A DNA stretch of 64,000 bases from Purshia tridentata (GCA_003254885.1 QANT01006108.1:22706-86705), one strand, 5' to 3'; counted from the first letter of the stretch, positions 39,013 to 53,248 are shown. Translations and numbers: made by a program. The notes: generated by a model not told the origin, from the sequence alone.

Positions 39013-42000
39013 TTAATCTGAATCAGAGGACATTTCAGAACGAGGATCCAATGTCATGATCATTTTAGACAGCATCTCGCCCATGTCTTCTAATTCTTCT
39101 TTTGCAAAGCCCCAACTCCTAAGTAACTCAGCCCCAGGTGCTCCTCTGGCAATCCCAAACCTATGTAGACTTTCCAATCTATTCTCCAAAAATGGTAAGA
39201 TGGCACTGCTAGAACGTAGTCTAGCTGCCATAGGGATTGAATGGACATCAAGTGATCCCCGTGGTGGCGAACCAATAATTGGGGTCCCCAAAAGCTCACC
39301 GTGTTGGCCAACAAGGTTCCCAAAGATTGAAGGAAAAGGCAAAGGTATTGGAAGAGGACATTGAGCCACTGACAGATGGCAGAACATTGGCCTTGTTATT
39401 GCATGCTCATAAGCAGCATGAACCTTATTCTTCACTTCAGAAATTGATGCCCGATTACCTCCTGTAGAACAGAAACAATCAGTTATAATATAACAAGCAT
39501 CCAGTCCTCAACAAGCCCAACAAGAAGCAGCCCCTGACCCTGACTACTTTGTTCAAGGTACATTGTCAAGGGAGTGGCAATAAGACACAATCCTGAATAA
39601 TTTCTTTAACATTCAGTTTCACCAATGAATGGCTCTGCATTTCCACAAGCATCTAAAAATCATCTTTCCTCTAACATAATAGGGTCATTTAGATATACAG
39701 TTAACACCGACGAAATGCAGACTTCATTCATAATGTAACCAAGATGATAATACAAAGTCTGATATTTACATTGCTCTAGCCACTAAAGGCACCTTAATGT
39801 CGTAACTAAATTGCATATGAAAATAATAAGATCAACTAATGATGTTCCAGAAGCACAAAATATGAACAATCCTGAATGAGCATGTTTAGAATTCTCCATG
39901 AGACTAATGAACAAATAATAAAAATAGCTGATGAATTGAGGTCCAAAACAGTACCTGATCCAAGGGCCCCATGGACTGTAATGGATTCTACTGATTGCAA
40001 GTCTTCAACATCCTCTGCTATCTCTGGTGTTAATGGCTGCAAATTCCCTAGCAAAGTTTGCTCAACCTGATTCCCTTGATTTTATAATGCCAAATTATTA
40101 ACCAAATTCAATGCTAATCACTGAGAGCTTAATGTGAAAATTGATAGAAATAAATACCAGTTAAAGAAGGTGCGGGCATTGCAACATCAAGAATAGCAAC
40201 CATATTCTGCCTAGTTTGCCCCGATAGCATTTGCACAACCTCATTAACAGTCACAGCACCACAAGCATAAGATGAATCTACAGTGGGTCCAAGTGGTTCC
40301 ATTCGGAAAGGGAGACTAACAGAATGTAGGGTAGCAGCATACGCTGCACTGCAGTGATAAGGGTTTTCATCTTTGATGCGGAGGAACTTTGAAGCTTTGC
40401 CTTTGAAATCAAGTAGACAGAAGATTAGTCCACCAGAAAGTGTAAATTGTTCAGAACGGGGAAACAAAGAGATACATAGTACATAGATCCTGGATAGCAA
40501 AAGAAATGTTTAAAGCCCGGCCTCCATATTAAGCAATGAATTGATACTTAATTTATGCTGATTAATAGGATAAAACCAGATTTCTGAAAAAAGCTCCAGA
40601 ATCATAATTCTAGAGCAATAAAGTAAAATGAAACAGTCTGAAGAGGCTAGAGAATCATCTGAAATAATGCATTCAATAACGCAATATTTCTTACTTGTAC
40701 TCAATGAGGGTAACCCAACTGGAACTATCAGTTTACACAAGGATGATAGCCTTGAAAATGAAACCGCATCGTGAAGCTTCCGAGACACTGTCTGCTTCTT
40801 GCTTGTGGGATTCATGGGAGAACCAGGACCATGTACAGAATAGAGCAACACAGGAGAATTTGTGTATTCATCTGCAATATTCTCAAGAAAATCCATGGCT
40901 AGAGCAGAGAAACCTCCTGAGTCATCAACAATGAACTGAAACCCCTGTCAAAATACCAAAAACTCCGTCTATAAATTAAATCAATATTCAAAATTGAAGA
41001 TTCCAACAAAGCAGGCACAATGCAAAATTCATTTAAAACCGACAGTACTAGTTACTACTGCCAAGAAAGATATATTTATCCAAGATCCCTTAGGTAGGCA
41101 TCAATCTTTAAATGATTCTAGATCCTCACCACCCATGTAAACATGATTCATATACTTTGAAAATTGAACAGGTCATTGACGTACATGGTCTTTTAAACAA
41201 ATTCATTAATAGAAAAACCATATACGATCTAGTTTAGTAGCATAACCTAAAACATTGTCTAAACTACAAAGACACTGTTAACTCACCAACTTAGACTGTC
41301 TACCACACTGGCTTTCTCAATGTTAAAATGAAGTGCATGATAAAAAATCAGTATACAGTATTTGTAGAGTATATTTGAATGCAAACCAAAAAAACAAGTT
41401 CAAAATCAGAAGCGTGTGATAACTTTAAACCCCCTGACAAGTGTTGCAAACTTTAAAACTACAAACAAATTCACTTGCCCTTCCAACAAAAGTATATAAA
41501 CATATGTATAATATAAAAGGGGAATGGGGTATTAGCCATTGTAACCCAGGTGGTTATCACACTCTCCCAAAGCATGTTAGAAACACCAGGAATGTGTACT
41601 TGAGGACAATACTTACCTCCCACCCAACACTTTCCCCCCTCCCCACCCCCCACCCCAGGGGCAAAAGGCAAAGCAAAGGTCAATAGGTTGTAGTATAATT
41701 ATAATATACCTGGATATGGTCACACTCTTCTACATAAAAGCGAAGCCTCTCACTCATTTCTTCTCCATGTGTACCCCCAGATAAGGAAATCCTACCAATC
41801 CCATAATTGTCAAATTTCTGAGGATCCATCCACAATCCATTTAATTCATATAAACTCTGGGGATGATAATGAACTTTTGAAAAGTCAGTCCAGAATTGGA
41901 CACCATTTTCCAAACATTCCACTTTGTCCCTGTCATGAATTTCTCTTCGAGACTTATTCTGCCCACCACTCACACCATTGTCAAGAGTTGAAAGATTCTG

Positions 42001-42914
42001 CTGATCTTCCTCGTACAAACTTTGCAAGAACAAATTCTTCTTATATGGTTCAGAGGCATGAGTAGAAACATTGCCATCCCTGCACATTGGTCACCAGACA
42101 CTAAATTCATCTATATACTACTAAAAAGGCAGCAGATACAGTATTATATACAACTTCACAAATGCAGAAATGGGCACCCTCATAGCTTTATAACTGAAAA
42201 CCCAACAAAGAAAAAAGTCTCACCATGTTCTAATATTTGATGCAGATGAACCCTCATCATAAAAAGTACCACGTGAACTCATAGTCCCAAGTGATCCTGC
42301 AAAAATAAAAAAATTGAATATTTGCAACTTCTATACATTTCTAGGCCACTTTATAGTTTAAGTACCTTGAAGGTCCACAGAGAGCAAGCGAGGAGTGTAA
42401 GTCAGAGCACCCTGTTCATGACATGAACGTACAAGTTTCTAAGTAAAAGAAAGTGAAACAAATACTTGATGAACTGAGTAAAAAAAAAAAAACAAAAGAA
42501 AATATTAAAAATTAGAGGAGTGTAAGTCAGAGCACCCTGTTCATGACATAAACGTACAAGTTTCTAAGTAAAAGAAAGTGAAACAAATACTTGATGAACT
42601 GAGTAAAAAAAAAAAGCAAAAGAAAATATTAAAAATTTGCACACCTGGTGCGTCTCACCATAGCGGTAGAGCACGTCCATGTTCAAATGCTTGCCCTTGA
42701 ATACTGGGTCGGCGTGAGGGTCCCCCGCCAACCCCTGAAGCTCATCCTACAAGCATGTATGAATGTGATGAGGATGTTGTAGAAGGAATGAAAATGGCGG
42801 GGTTTATGTTTATGGGTGTGTTGAGTAAAGCTGTGTGTGTACCTGGAAGTTCCAGAAGTGCGAGCCCACAAAGTTTGCGAAGCCTCCGACTTGGATGGTG
42901 ACGATTTCCCTCAT
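39013..42914 (-). CDS. Misato/DML1 tubulin-like protein
   Basis: Nine exons: 42843-42914, 42645-42746, 42366-42411, 42224-42296, 41710-42079, 40695-40944, 40158-40400, 39955-40074 and 39013-39461, giving 574 aa. The protein begins MREIVTIQVGGFANFVGSHF, the Misato segment II / tubulin-like N terminus. It carries WTDFSKVHYHPQSLYELNG, the hallmark central motif of the family, and CDHIQGFQFIVDDSGGFS, the equivalent of the tubulin GTP-binding region. The C-terminal half (LPFPSIFGNLVG, VHSIPMAARLRSSSAILPFL) also matches. Misato/DML1 proteins are cytosolic and linked to mitochondrial distribution and chromosome segregation in fungi and animals. The plant role is poorly known. The ATG at 42914 starts the conserved N terminus. 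Exon 3 (46 nt) sits at the edge of a 125-bp tandem duplication. All junctions keep frame, so the gene appears intact. Confidence 0.94.
42391..42638. repeat. 125-bp tandem duplication spanning Misato intron 2 and exon 3
   Basis: The unit beginning aggagtgtaagtcagagcac is at 42391 and again at 42516, differing by a base here and there and by A-run length. The first unit contains the first 21 coding bases of exon 3 with its splice acceptor (42391-42411 plus flank). The second puts a copy of both inside intron 2. Confidence 0.93.
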
Positions 42915-45112
42915 GGTTTTCGCGAAAGGGTCGGAGCGAGGAAACGAGTTTGGAGCCAAAAGGGGTTGGGAGAGAGACTTGGGGAGACAGCGCAAAACGG
43001 TGAGTCCTGTGGTTGTTCACTTGTTCCAAGTATGGTTAGTCGGGTTCGGGTCGGCTTTAGTATTTTCAATTGGGCCTTAAACATGTCCAAATAGGGCTCG
43101 GCTGATCTTCAGGCCTATAGTCAGCTCTACTTTGCAGATGTAGATCCAAACTTAGGGTCCCAATTTACCAAAAATCACACTTGTCTTCCATTTGGTGGTA
43201 TTTTTAATTTTTTATATGAAGCCGTTCCATTAAAAAACAATAAGTGAAAGGACAATATATGTAATGATTGGATTTTACACAACTATGAAATTAGATAATT
43301 TAATGATATAAATTCAACTTTTGAATATATTGTCTTTTACTTGTCTATTATGTTAAGTCCTTTATATGAACCGGATTGTATATCTTTTACATAAATAACA
43401 AGTCGAGAAAAGCCCCTCTTGAAGAGTTCTTCGCTTTGCATGAGCTACAATTCATCAAGAACTAGTTTTACTATACTCACTTGCGAGTGCTTTTTGGTGG
43501 AACTAATATTGGGGCCCTTCGACTTTCTATGTTATATCAATATTATTTTCAACTGAAATACCTTAGTGTATCTATTATGTGCAACTCCACCTTGAACATT
43601 AGTTGTTCCTTAAAGTTACACTTCAAACTCGTTTAAGATTTTCTTGAGTTGCTTCAACTAGTTTGGGCTCTAGGAATTTTCTCTTAACTACTCCATGGCA
43701 ATTAAGTTGCCAGTTGATCTTGTGCTTACTTCACCTTGAATGATGGTCATGTGTCATGTGTTCCAGCAAAATTGTGGAGCTATGACACAATTTAGTAAAG
43801 ATTTACACTTTTCGATACTATTACGTTGCATCAATATTATCTTCAAATTAACTTTCCCAAATGAGTGCAAATATAAATTTTCCTCTCCAAAAATATCGAT
43901 GCAATTTAAAAATATATCTCGTTAAATATACACAATATTTTAGAGACACTTTTTCATTGCAAGATAACCCACCTAATTTCTAACAGCTAGAGTGCTTTTC
44001 TACTAAGAAAATACTTTAATTTATTTCAGCTAAATACTTTTGAAGAAGCCAATGTTTACGGCAATCAAGAACTGTAGACTTGACAAGTAGTGGATTTCTT
44101 GAATGGATGACATAAAACGGTGACCCATTTCAAACACTCAGGCAGAAACCAAAATTTTGGATTTCTCAATTGAATAATAGATTTTCAGGTGACTTGAACA
44201 CGTTTGCATCACCAACCACTGAATGTGCTCAAATAATCTAAAGATATGTCTAATAAACCCCACAATAAAAACAAAGAAATATCAAATGTTGACATTGAAA
44301 AGAATAGAATACGAAAAAAATGTTTGGTAGTTAATCAACATAACAGGAATACAAAAAAAAGGGCCATCTTTTGAATCGGTTCAATTTTCTAACCAAAAGA
44401 TTCTTGGGGGCTCACCAAATCAACTCCATGAGATTCATAAACAATTCTTGCTTTATCTTGAGACTGACTGCTTTGTCGTGGATCCATTATTGTCTTTGCA
44501 TGAGCCTCGCTCTAAGATAAGATTATTCAATCTATAAAATGGATAACATAAAAAATGGAAGCTATTTGGTTGAGGGTTAAGAAATTGATTAGGTCCAAAC
44601 TTCATTTGAAAATGACTGAAATTTCAGCAATGTCAGATACCCATATACATGACAGAGTTGAGGCTGGCATATGCGTCAGTAAAAAAGTTTTGAGTACTGC
44701 TTGAAGGCAAACATTGCCAAACAATATGTAGCAGATTCCCAGTGGATAGATCTCAATTTGAACCTCTCAAGCTAAGATATTAGAGCATGGCTAGTATAAG
44801 AGAAGTTAAACCATTAGAATTAATTAAACTGAATATTATGTTGGCAAACACTTTCATGTTACATCCTACAATCAATAGGTGGTCATTACTCATTACATAA
44901 ACCTGTATAAAAGAAACTGAGGGATAAACTAAACTTGCCCACAACAATGGCAACTTCTCATCACCCCTCTCTAAAGTAGTGCCTCAAAAAACAAAATCAG
45001 CTTCAAACCCCTCTCCTTATGTTAAACATCCCTTATTAGTTATTACAAATCAGAGAATATGATTCCCCATGTATATTTGTATCTGCAAAACTCATGAGGG
45101 CTTAGTGTATGA
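42915..45112. other. intergenic, Misato promoter and HHO 3' side
   Basis: 42915-43100 is GC-richer leader/promoter of Misato. From 43150 to 45000 the sequence is AT-rich and I recognise no gene. The final part should be the 3' UTR of the HHO gene. Confidence 0.5.
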
Positions 45113-46970
45113 CTATACATCTCCACCTGGGTTGTGAAGCCCACCTTTCCAACTGTGGCCATCTGATTTCTCTTCTTCTTCTGCTTCTGTGCTGTCACCT
45201 CCTGTTGTAGATTGACCTTTGGCAAACTCACCTGCAAGGAGGGGACCCTGTGGAGAACCAGACTCTGAATTAGTTGCCTTAGAATGGTCTCCACAGTGGC
45301 CTTGGGGAATCCATAAGCCATTGCCTTGGGCACCGGAAGAAGGTGGTAGCTTTCGGACATGAAGTCTGTATTTCTGCACAGACAAAATCACACAAATATA
45401 TGAATAATTTAATAAAACATTCAGAAGGAAAAGTATGACAAAGTAGATGAGAGAAATGAGGTTATACAGTTCAACCAACCTGCAAATGGCTTTTCACTTC
45501 ATCATTAGTGAGACCATCCACCTGCATAAGTTCTCTTATCTGTTTAGGCGTGGCTACTGCAAAACAGAATACACAAATAAGTAAGGGGCACAGAGAAGCA
45601 GAACATAGAGGAGAATTTGATTCGAACAATTTGAAAAAGACTAAATTCAAGTAGTTTGGCATTGGACCAAAAACCAAAGACCAAGCATGAAAAAACAAGT
45701 ATTTTGGTGGTATAAACCATCGCTTGTTTATAATAGTTCCATGTGTGGAAGTGCAAGATTCTTCCCACTAAATTCATTTCCTTAAGCAAACTGTAAGTTG
45801 AAAGACCAAAGACCAAGCAGAATTTCCAATTTCAACTTCTTCCCACTACATAATTTTCTCATCCTAATTTCCAAAAACGCAATATCAAATAGCTTATAAC
45901 ATTTTCTAGTCTCAAGTTCTAACCTTGTGTTCCTCCAAGCTGTTGAAGGGCATCTACAAATCGCCGATGAAGCTCCGGTGACCAGCATCGCCTTTGTTTC
46001 CTAAAGGGTTGTTGCTGCGGCTGCTGTTGAGATTTGCTCTGCAATTTCACTTGGCCTGCCAACAAAGATGGACCAGAACCATTTCTGCAACTAGTGCTGC
46101 TCTTGGAATTTGTATTCATAGTAGAATCACCAACTTCAGACACTGGAGTCATCAGAGAAAGGCTTGGGACCTGTGAAACCTCCTTGTCTTCCTTCACACA
46201 TGTCCTTGTAAAACCAGACTCAAACTGTCCCTTGAATGGCACAAATGCCCCTCCCCTGCTTCTATTATTACTCGTCTCAATTGGGTTCTCAGGCACAGAC
46301 CGATCATCTTCCTCATTTCTCTGCCATATTCAAAAAATGAAGAAAAAAATGAAAATTCACATTCTGCAAAATCCCAATAAAGTTGCAATCTTCATTATTT
46401 TGTTATAAAAAAAAAAAAGAAGCAAAATTAGAATTTAACCAGTTTGAGTTCTGATACAGAGTCTTGCTTGTTGTAATCAAAGTTGATATTTGTGCTCCAA
46501 AGCTGAGCAGAGCTCATCCAGCTCTTCTTGTCAGTATTTTCCTTTCCCAAAACTACCCCTCCATTCTCATCAGAATTACTCTTCAATGGTATGAATTCTT
46601 CAATCACTGGCCGATCTTCCATTTCCCTACACTGCATTACTTCCTCTCTCAACCTCTCAATTGCTGCAAACCCACAAAACCAAACCAACCAATTATCAAA
46701 ACCCCACCTCAAAAAATTTAAAAAACAAAATTCACAGAGAGAATCAAAGAGATAAAAGGAAGATAACCCACCATCCTTTAACAGAAGCATGCAAAGAGGA
46801 AGCTCACGCTTGAAAACTTCAATCTTTCTCATTTCATCTTCAAGTCGTTTCACATAGTCATCAAGCTTCGACGACCTCTGAGAGCTGTCTTCAATGGCTG
46901 AGACGTGTGCAAGAAACTCGGAGATTGTTCTCGGGACAAACACCAAACTCGAATCCAAGCTCAGCTCCAT
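45113..46970 (-). CDS. HHO5: GARP/MYB-like repressor, HRS1-HOMOLOG 5/6 type (NIGT1 family)
   Basis: Five exons: 46772-46970, 46440-46663, 45924-46320, 45480-45556 and 45113-45373, giving 385 aa. The N terminus has the family's coiled segment [19 protein letters not shown] followed by [11 protein letters not shown]. The single GARP/MYB-like DNA-binding domain is at residues 247-307 ([20 protein letters not shown], then [12 protein letters not shown] and [19 protein letters not shown]). A Ser/Gln-rich linker precedes it, and the tail contains SGSPQGPL and TTGGDS with an acidic run. Members are nuclear repressors in nitrate/phosphate signalling (HHO1-3) or flower and meristem development (HHO5). 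Position next to Misato matches HHO5, though HHO6 is almost as similar. The ATG at 46970 is the first in frame. A GTG six bases upstream is not a credible start. Confidence 0.92.
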
Positions 46971-47054
46971 TTTCACACTCGGCTTCCTGTATTTTCTCTC
47001 TCTTTCTCGGTCTCTAGCATTGGCCGGATAAACCTGATAAGGAACAGAGCGACC

Positions 47055-47062
47055 CTTTATAT
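47055..47062 (-). promoter_or_regulatory. TATA box of the HHO gene
   Basis: TATAAAGG on the minus strand about 90 bp before the ATG at 46970, in a suitable position. Confidence 0.5.
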
Positions 47063-50000
47063 GTGTAAGGGAATTTTTCAGATTCAGGACACAAAGATTC
47101 AGTACTCGTATTCGGGTCGTCGCGTCTCTGAGTCAACTCGGAAACTCAGTTTGTTGACTCGGTCCCGAGTTAAGCGGTGGAATCTTTTGTCCTTTGGAAT
47201 CCGTACTCACGCGGCGAAAATGTTATGTAATTGATTGGTTTTTTTACTTTCGGTTGGTTGTATGTTTTGGGCTGCTGCTTCAAGATTCTTCGTTTGGTGG
47301 GTTAAAAACGAATCGATGGCTAAAAGCCACGCACCAGTTGACCCAGGCGTACTATTGCCAGAAGATTAGGGGCAACTCCGTCATTAAACTCAAACATATT
47401 CAGAACTTTTGATAATTTTATTGACACCTCACAAATCATGCGCATCCCTAATTATTTTCAACACTCATTTTCTAATTATTTTTTTGCCCTTTTTAAAAGA
47501 TGATCCTATTCACTCAAATGGTGATTTATTTTTTTCTTTGTGCTTATGCATTTATGAATACAGGTGTCCATCTACATTAACACATTGGTATTAAGAAAAA
47601 AAATAACACTTGAAAATTTGTCATAAAAATCATTAAATAATAAATGTTTGGTAAATAAAGTAATTTCACTTATTACCACTTACCAAGATAGTTGATACCC
47701 ACTTAAAGCCACTTTTGACTTTTGATGGATCACCGCGTAACCGACTTCTTAGTATTTGTATTGCTTTTGCATTTTAACCAAGTTATGGATTTATGGTAAT
47801 TTCGTTATCAAATAAAATATTACTTCCATCTTTTTATGCCGGAAATAATATTTATTACCAACTATGCCCTTGCTGAATGTTGTGAATGATTTTGTTTGTT
47901 TATGACTTTTGGTAAGGGTTTAATGGTATTTTTCTGCCAATTTTTTAATCAGGTTTTCTTTGAGGCACTTATTTTCTTGCTTGAGTTATGGGGCACTTAT
48001 TCATAGTTGGTGGGGTGTCAATTTTCACGCCCAACAAAAGAGAAGTCCAAATGTGACGAAATAAGGGTGTCCATGTTAATTACAAAATTAAGGCTACAGT
48101 AGAGACTGCTAGTTCACTTCACAAGAACTGTTCCATTTTTGTCATTTACTATTCTAAAACTAAAAATAAATATAAAGATAGCAGTACATGTTATGTTAAT
48201 TGAGAGTAACCATAATAATTGATGTGACTGTATACACCCAACAATATCTTTCCTTATGTTTGAATTATTAAATTTGTCTTTTAATTGTATATGTTATTTA
48301 AATTTACAATATAATAGTATACCTATTTGGAAAATGCTATCCATCTTTTGCTTTATTAATCTAATTTTACATTACAAATTGATGATTGAAACTGTTCATT
48401 TGTTATATTTAACAATGAAGATCATTTTTACCAAAAATCAATCAAATTTGGTTATATAAGTATGATCAAATAAACAGACGGTTTTGGTAATAATTTAATT
48501 CATCGTTAGGTTATTTATAACAATTTTAGATTTAATTATTTTTTACAGAAATGATCTTCAAATAATTATAAAAAATATGAACGATTAAAATCGTAAAAAT
48601 TTTGGAATGTGAATACAAAAGAAAAATGTCGGTAGAAAAAATGGATGAAAAATGTGGATATCATTCCTCTAAATATTTTATATTGTTGGGCAGGCCAAGA
48701 TATCATTACCCGTGTACAAGAGATTCTTCCATGGACTAATTGTGATTTGTGAGACATGTGTATGGTACCTTCAATGATATATTGACATGTTATTATTTGA
48801 AGTAATATTTATAATTTTTTAACATAAATAAAACATATGAGGTAGAATTGAATAATTGTAGGTATGACTGTCCCATTCAATACTTTTTTCTTTTATACAC
48901 ATCTAAATATCTTGTAAGCTGATCAACTATAATGCAATCCTGTAACATTATCCTAATTAGAACTCATCCAAATGGCACATCAAAGGCCAATAGCTAGTCC
49001 CATTATAGTCAACATGGAATAGAAGATAAATACCAAACGTTTGTCATGTGAATTGTGAAAGATTCCTTCAAGCAGCAAATCAACTTTCTCGGGACGTTTT
49101 ATGGTTCATTCGTTATGGCCCCTGCTAAACACACAGAACAAAACAAAGAACCATGTCACCACCAACCACCCACTGACACGTGGGCCACAATCCTCATCCG
49201 AGCGGTGAGATTCTTTGGTGCTTTCTAGCTCGTCCATTACAATACATACAATCGCGCGCATGGTTTTCCAGAATTTCATGGCTCATACATTTCGATTCCT
49301 ATTGGAAAAGATTCCCTCTCCTGCGACGGACACGTGTCCAGAGCATCCGGTTTTAATGGTTTAGGAAAATATTTATTAAATAGTCTCTTTTAATACCCAA
49401 AATACTTTTTTAACCCCTTCTTCTCTTGTTAATATTTTTTCTCTTTCTTGGCCAAAAAAAATATATATAATTTTTTTCACTCTTTGTCCCTAAATTAGAC
49501 AAACTACCCTCTCTCAAACTCTAGAAGAGACTTGCATACACGAAGAAGGAAAAGAAAGAAGAAAAAACAAAAAAAGGAAGAAGAAGTAAAAGAAAAAAAA
49601 ATAGGATGAGAGAGTTGCAGAGTGGTGAGGGTGGGAGAGGAAGAGAGAGGGGCATTTTTGTCCAATTAAAAGGGTTATTTTAGAATTTTCCGAACTAAAA
49701 ATAAGGATTTTATTGGGGATTAAAAAAAAATAATGTATTATATTTGAGCTTTGTTGGGGATAAGGATTCTTTTGGAATGGGCTTTGGTTGGTTTTGTTTA
49801 TTTTCTTAGAGGACAATGCAAAAGATGCTGTCTAGCTCATACAATCTGACAACCATTTGCAACCATCCATTATGTTTAAATTGTCAATTATTGTATGATT
49901 TTTTGGGTTTTTTGTTGGCTAAATGACATGATTTTTGGGTCGATCCTTATAAAAAACATGCTTGCAAAAAGTATATGAAATAATAGTTAATTGAAAACCA

Positions 50001-51250
50001 TTTCATAATTGTTTAATTTGATGAAAATTAACTTGATCCAAACTAATTACACACCATAAATCATATAAATTAATGAGTGGAAATATTTCTTGAACTTTGA
50101 TTTGTGATGGAACCAATTCGATTCACTATAAGTTGTATCCTATATATAGATTCATTGATTTCTTATTCATATGTACTACTTACATTTGCAATTTACATAT
50201 GCCTATTATAAAATGAAGAGAATGTGAATTTTATACCAATGATTTGCGTGAGTTGTCTTTAGAATCTACATAAGATCGATCATGTTGTACGTAGGGTTAG
50301 GAATATGGTTCTCATGAAATAAGACATGCACATGCAATATATTTAGCTTAGGTGGAGATTTTTAGTTGGACAATAAATAACAATACAGAAACGATATGAA
50401 TCAATAGATCAACGGAATTAGCATGGGAAAAATTGGTGGAGTAGTATCACAATTACGTATCCAAATCATTAGGTCTCTCTTATTACCAGTAATTACTATA
50501 CTTTAAGTGTGCAGTAGCAGAGACATTAACTTATCATAATTGGCCTTAATATTGAGCTGCTGGTTATCTTGGTGCCTTTTTCTTTCTTGTCATTTGTTGC
50601 ATATGACATATGAGACTTATCCTGGTTGGAGTTTGGTTTGATATGATATGATGTTTTGGAACATTTTATGTGGTCCATGTTTAATTCTAGTTTTACATTG
50701 CTGCTAGCTAAGCTTGCTGTAAAATATGACTCAAATGTACAGTTTTGGAGGTAAGAGGAGCAAATTAATTTGAAAATTTCGTTATAAATGTGAAGATAAA
50801 TACTCATGGACCTATATGCCTATAAAATTTCACAGTATAGGTTGCCCAGCTCATAATAACCTTTTTATTCTGTCTAAGCATGCAAATATATATTAATTGA
50901 TCAAGTACATGCACATGCTTGTTCATTTTGGAATGCTTGAATTCTATATTACTTACTACATATATAGGCTATATAGCACAGTGCGAAAGGGTTTCAAGGC
51001 AATAAACAATTAGGTTAGAGACCATACGAGCTAAACAATAAACACCAACCATTACCTCACTTTAAGAAGATCCAAGAAGAAAAAGAGAGGGAAAGTTATT
51101 GGTAACTGGTTATGAGAGAGAGAGAAATTTTAAAAAAGACAAGAATTATAATGAATTATAAGATACTCTATTCATGAAACCTTGAATTGAATTAATGAAT
51201 TCTCAACCCCGACCTCATTTAGTAATGAAGAAAAGCTTTTTTATTTAAAT

Positions 51251-51530
51251 ACTACCTGAATTATAGAGGGTGTGTTTTTGTATCACCTAAATTTTTTTTT
51301 ACTATTTACTATCTAAAATTATTAATATATGCTAATGTGGCATCTCCAGTCAATTTTTCTATTAAATCATCAATTTTTTTCTCAAACTTTCTAATTTGCC
51401 CTTAAGTATTATTAAAAAAAAAAATCTTTTTAAGGACAAATGTGAAAATTTGAAAAAAAAAGTTGATAATTTTAAAAAAAAATTGACTGTAGATGTGATA
51501 CGGGAGCACGTCCCTATAATTCAAGTGATA
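51251..51530. mobile_element. MITE-like repeat with short terminal inverted repeats
   Basis: The left end actacctgaattatagaggg and the right end tccctataattcaagtgata are inverted versions of each other with small gaps. They enclose about 240 bp of AT-rich sequence containing atgctaatgtggcatctcc. It has no coding capacity. This end sequence is of the kind seen in widespread non-autonomous plant repeats. Confidence 0.5.
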
Positions 51531-51964
51531 TTTGCGTAAAAAAGTTATAAAGAAATGAACTAGAATTATTCAAATGTTTTTGGCAAAATGGCTTTGGTCC
51601 ATTTTTGTTTCAATAATTGATGATGAGCTACATTCCTAGGTGTAGACGAAACAGGTAATTTGGTCCCATTCTTAAGGCAAGGATGGGATTGGACAAAATT
51701 GTGCAGAAGATAGCAAAACTGATGGACTTAATCGATCGATTCACCGCATACGCGCTAAGGTGCTCACACGTCTCCCAACAACTCTTTCTTTATCTCCAAT
51801 TCTTGCTTTTAATGCTTCATCTATGTGTCTTCCACTATCTTTTTTTTTTCCACCATGCGGTGTCGTATTATTTAGTCGTACATACACACGTACCGCTCGT
51901 ACTGGGCAAAAACGGCAACAAAGGAAAAAGTGGAAAAAGAGGAAAGTGAGAAAAAAAAGTGCAG

Positions 51965-52037
51965 CGCCGTCTGTGGGAATCGAACCCACGACCACGTGGT
52001 TAAAAGCCACGCGCTCTACCAGCTGAGCTAAGACGGC
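51965..52037 (-). tRNA. tRNA-Lys (anticodon UUU)
   Basis: A complete 73-nt cloverleaf on the minus strand. The 7-bp acceptor stem pairs GCCGTCT with AGACGGC, the A box is TAGCTCAGCTGG and the B box GGGTTCGATTCC. The anticodon loop CTTTTAA gives UUU on a GTGG-stem, and the T stem GTGGG pairs with CCCAC. The discriminator base is G, and the CCA is not encoded, as expected in a nucleus. There is no intron. Confidence 0.96.
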
Positions 52038-53248
52038 TTACATGATGGTTCTTGCACCATTTTGCTATTTCTATTTCATTCGTGTCTATTACCCAACTAT
52101 TATTAGGCTTCAGTGGCATATATTTGTTGGGCCTAGACTGGTAGCCCAGGCTTATTCATAATCTGGTTGGTTTCAACTTTCAAGCCCAGTTCTCAACTTG
52201 TGACTTAAAGTTGGGTAGTAGTTACAATATTCACATAGGCAAGACTGGGGAGGCTTTCTAATTTCTATTATAATTACCCATTAATGCCACATTTTGAACT
52301 TCTGATATCAAAACATTGAAGGAGTCAACATCAAAAAGTTGTTTCAACTTCTTCTCATATATTAGTCTCATCTTGTCAGATGGATCCTTTATGCACAGGT
52401 GGTTCTAGTATATTTAAATTTTATTGATTTCGAATGTAGCCACAAAAAGAGTATTGAATTTATAATACTTAAAAAGAAAAATTGTGAGAAAATTGTGAGA
52501 GGTATCAAATTTTAGATTTTTTTAGAACTTAGAACCCAAAATTAAAGTTGGGTGAGCTGCAAAGGTAAGCCATCTCACACTTTCCAAAATATAAATTTGG
52601 GGTTGGACTTTTTTGAACTCCAAATTTGGCTTTCCAATTTTGCATTCTTATTTTGTATTATTTCCTTAATCTATATATATATATTTTTTCTAAAGTTAAA
52701 AAGTTCATATTTTATAATTTAAATGAAAAACAAAGTTTTAAATTATTATAGACTACAGAATCTTACAATAGACATATAACACTTTAAAATAAAAAAACTT
52801 AATTAAATTATGAAAGGATTCGAATCCCACTAAAAATACGCAAGTGATAATTAAAATGGATAATGATTATACTATATATTTGACAATTAAGTAAGAAAAA
52901 TCAATGCAAACAACTGTCGGCCAATAAAGAAATAATGCAGCAGCAAGCAATGAGAAATCTAATCACTGAGAAGCGACAGAATAGTGCAGCCTAACTTACA
53001 GTAGACCACCACACAACATGTCATTGTCAGCCCAGACTTTGGAATGAGCAAACCATAGACTGTATAATGTATATTTTATTGTAACTATTTTTGTTAGAAG
53101 CACTTAAATTTTCTTTAAAAAAAATATAGTTTTGACTATTTGAAAGTGTTTTTCACTCTTCTACCAAACACGAACATAGACATCTTTTTTTTTTTTTTTT
53201 CCACTGAACATAGACATCTTTTTTAAAGAAACATTTCATCAATAAATC

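Larger units (their letters stand above)
46971..51964. other. 5-kb gene-poor region, HHO promoter to tRNA
   Basis: 46971-47250 is the HHO promoter and leader. The rest is AT-rich with poly-A/T and small repeats. Short G-box-like cores occur (gacacgtggg near 49175, gacacgtgtcc near 49330). A fold-back-like repeat lies at 51251-51530. No protein or RNA gene is recognisable. Confidence 0.5.
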
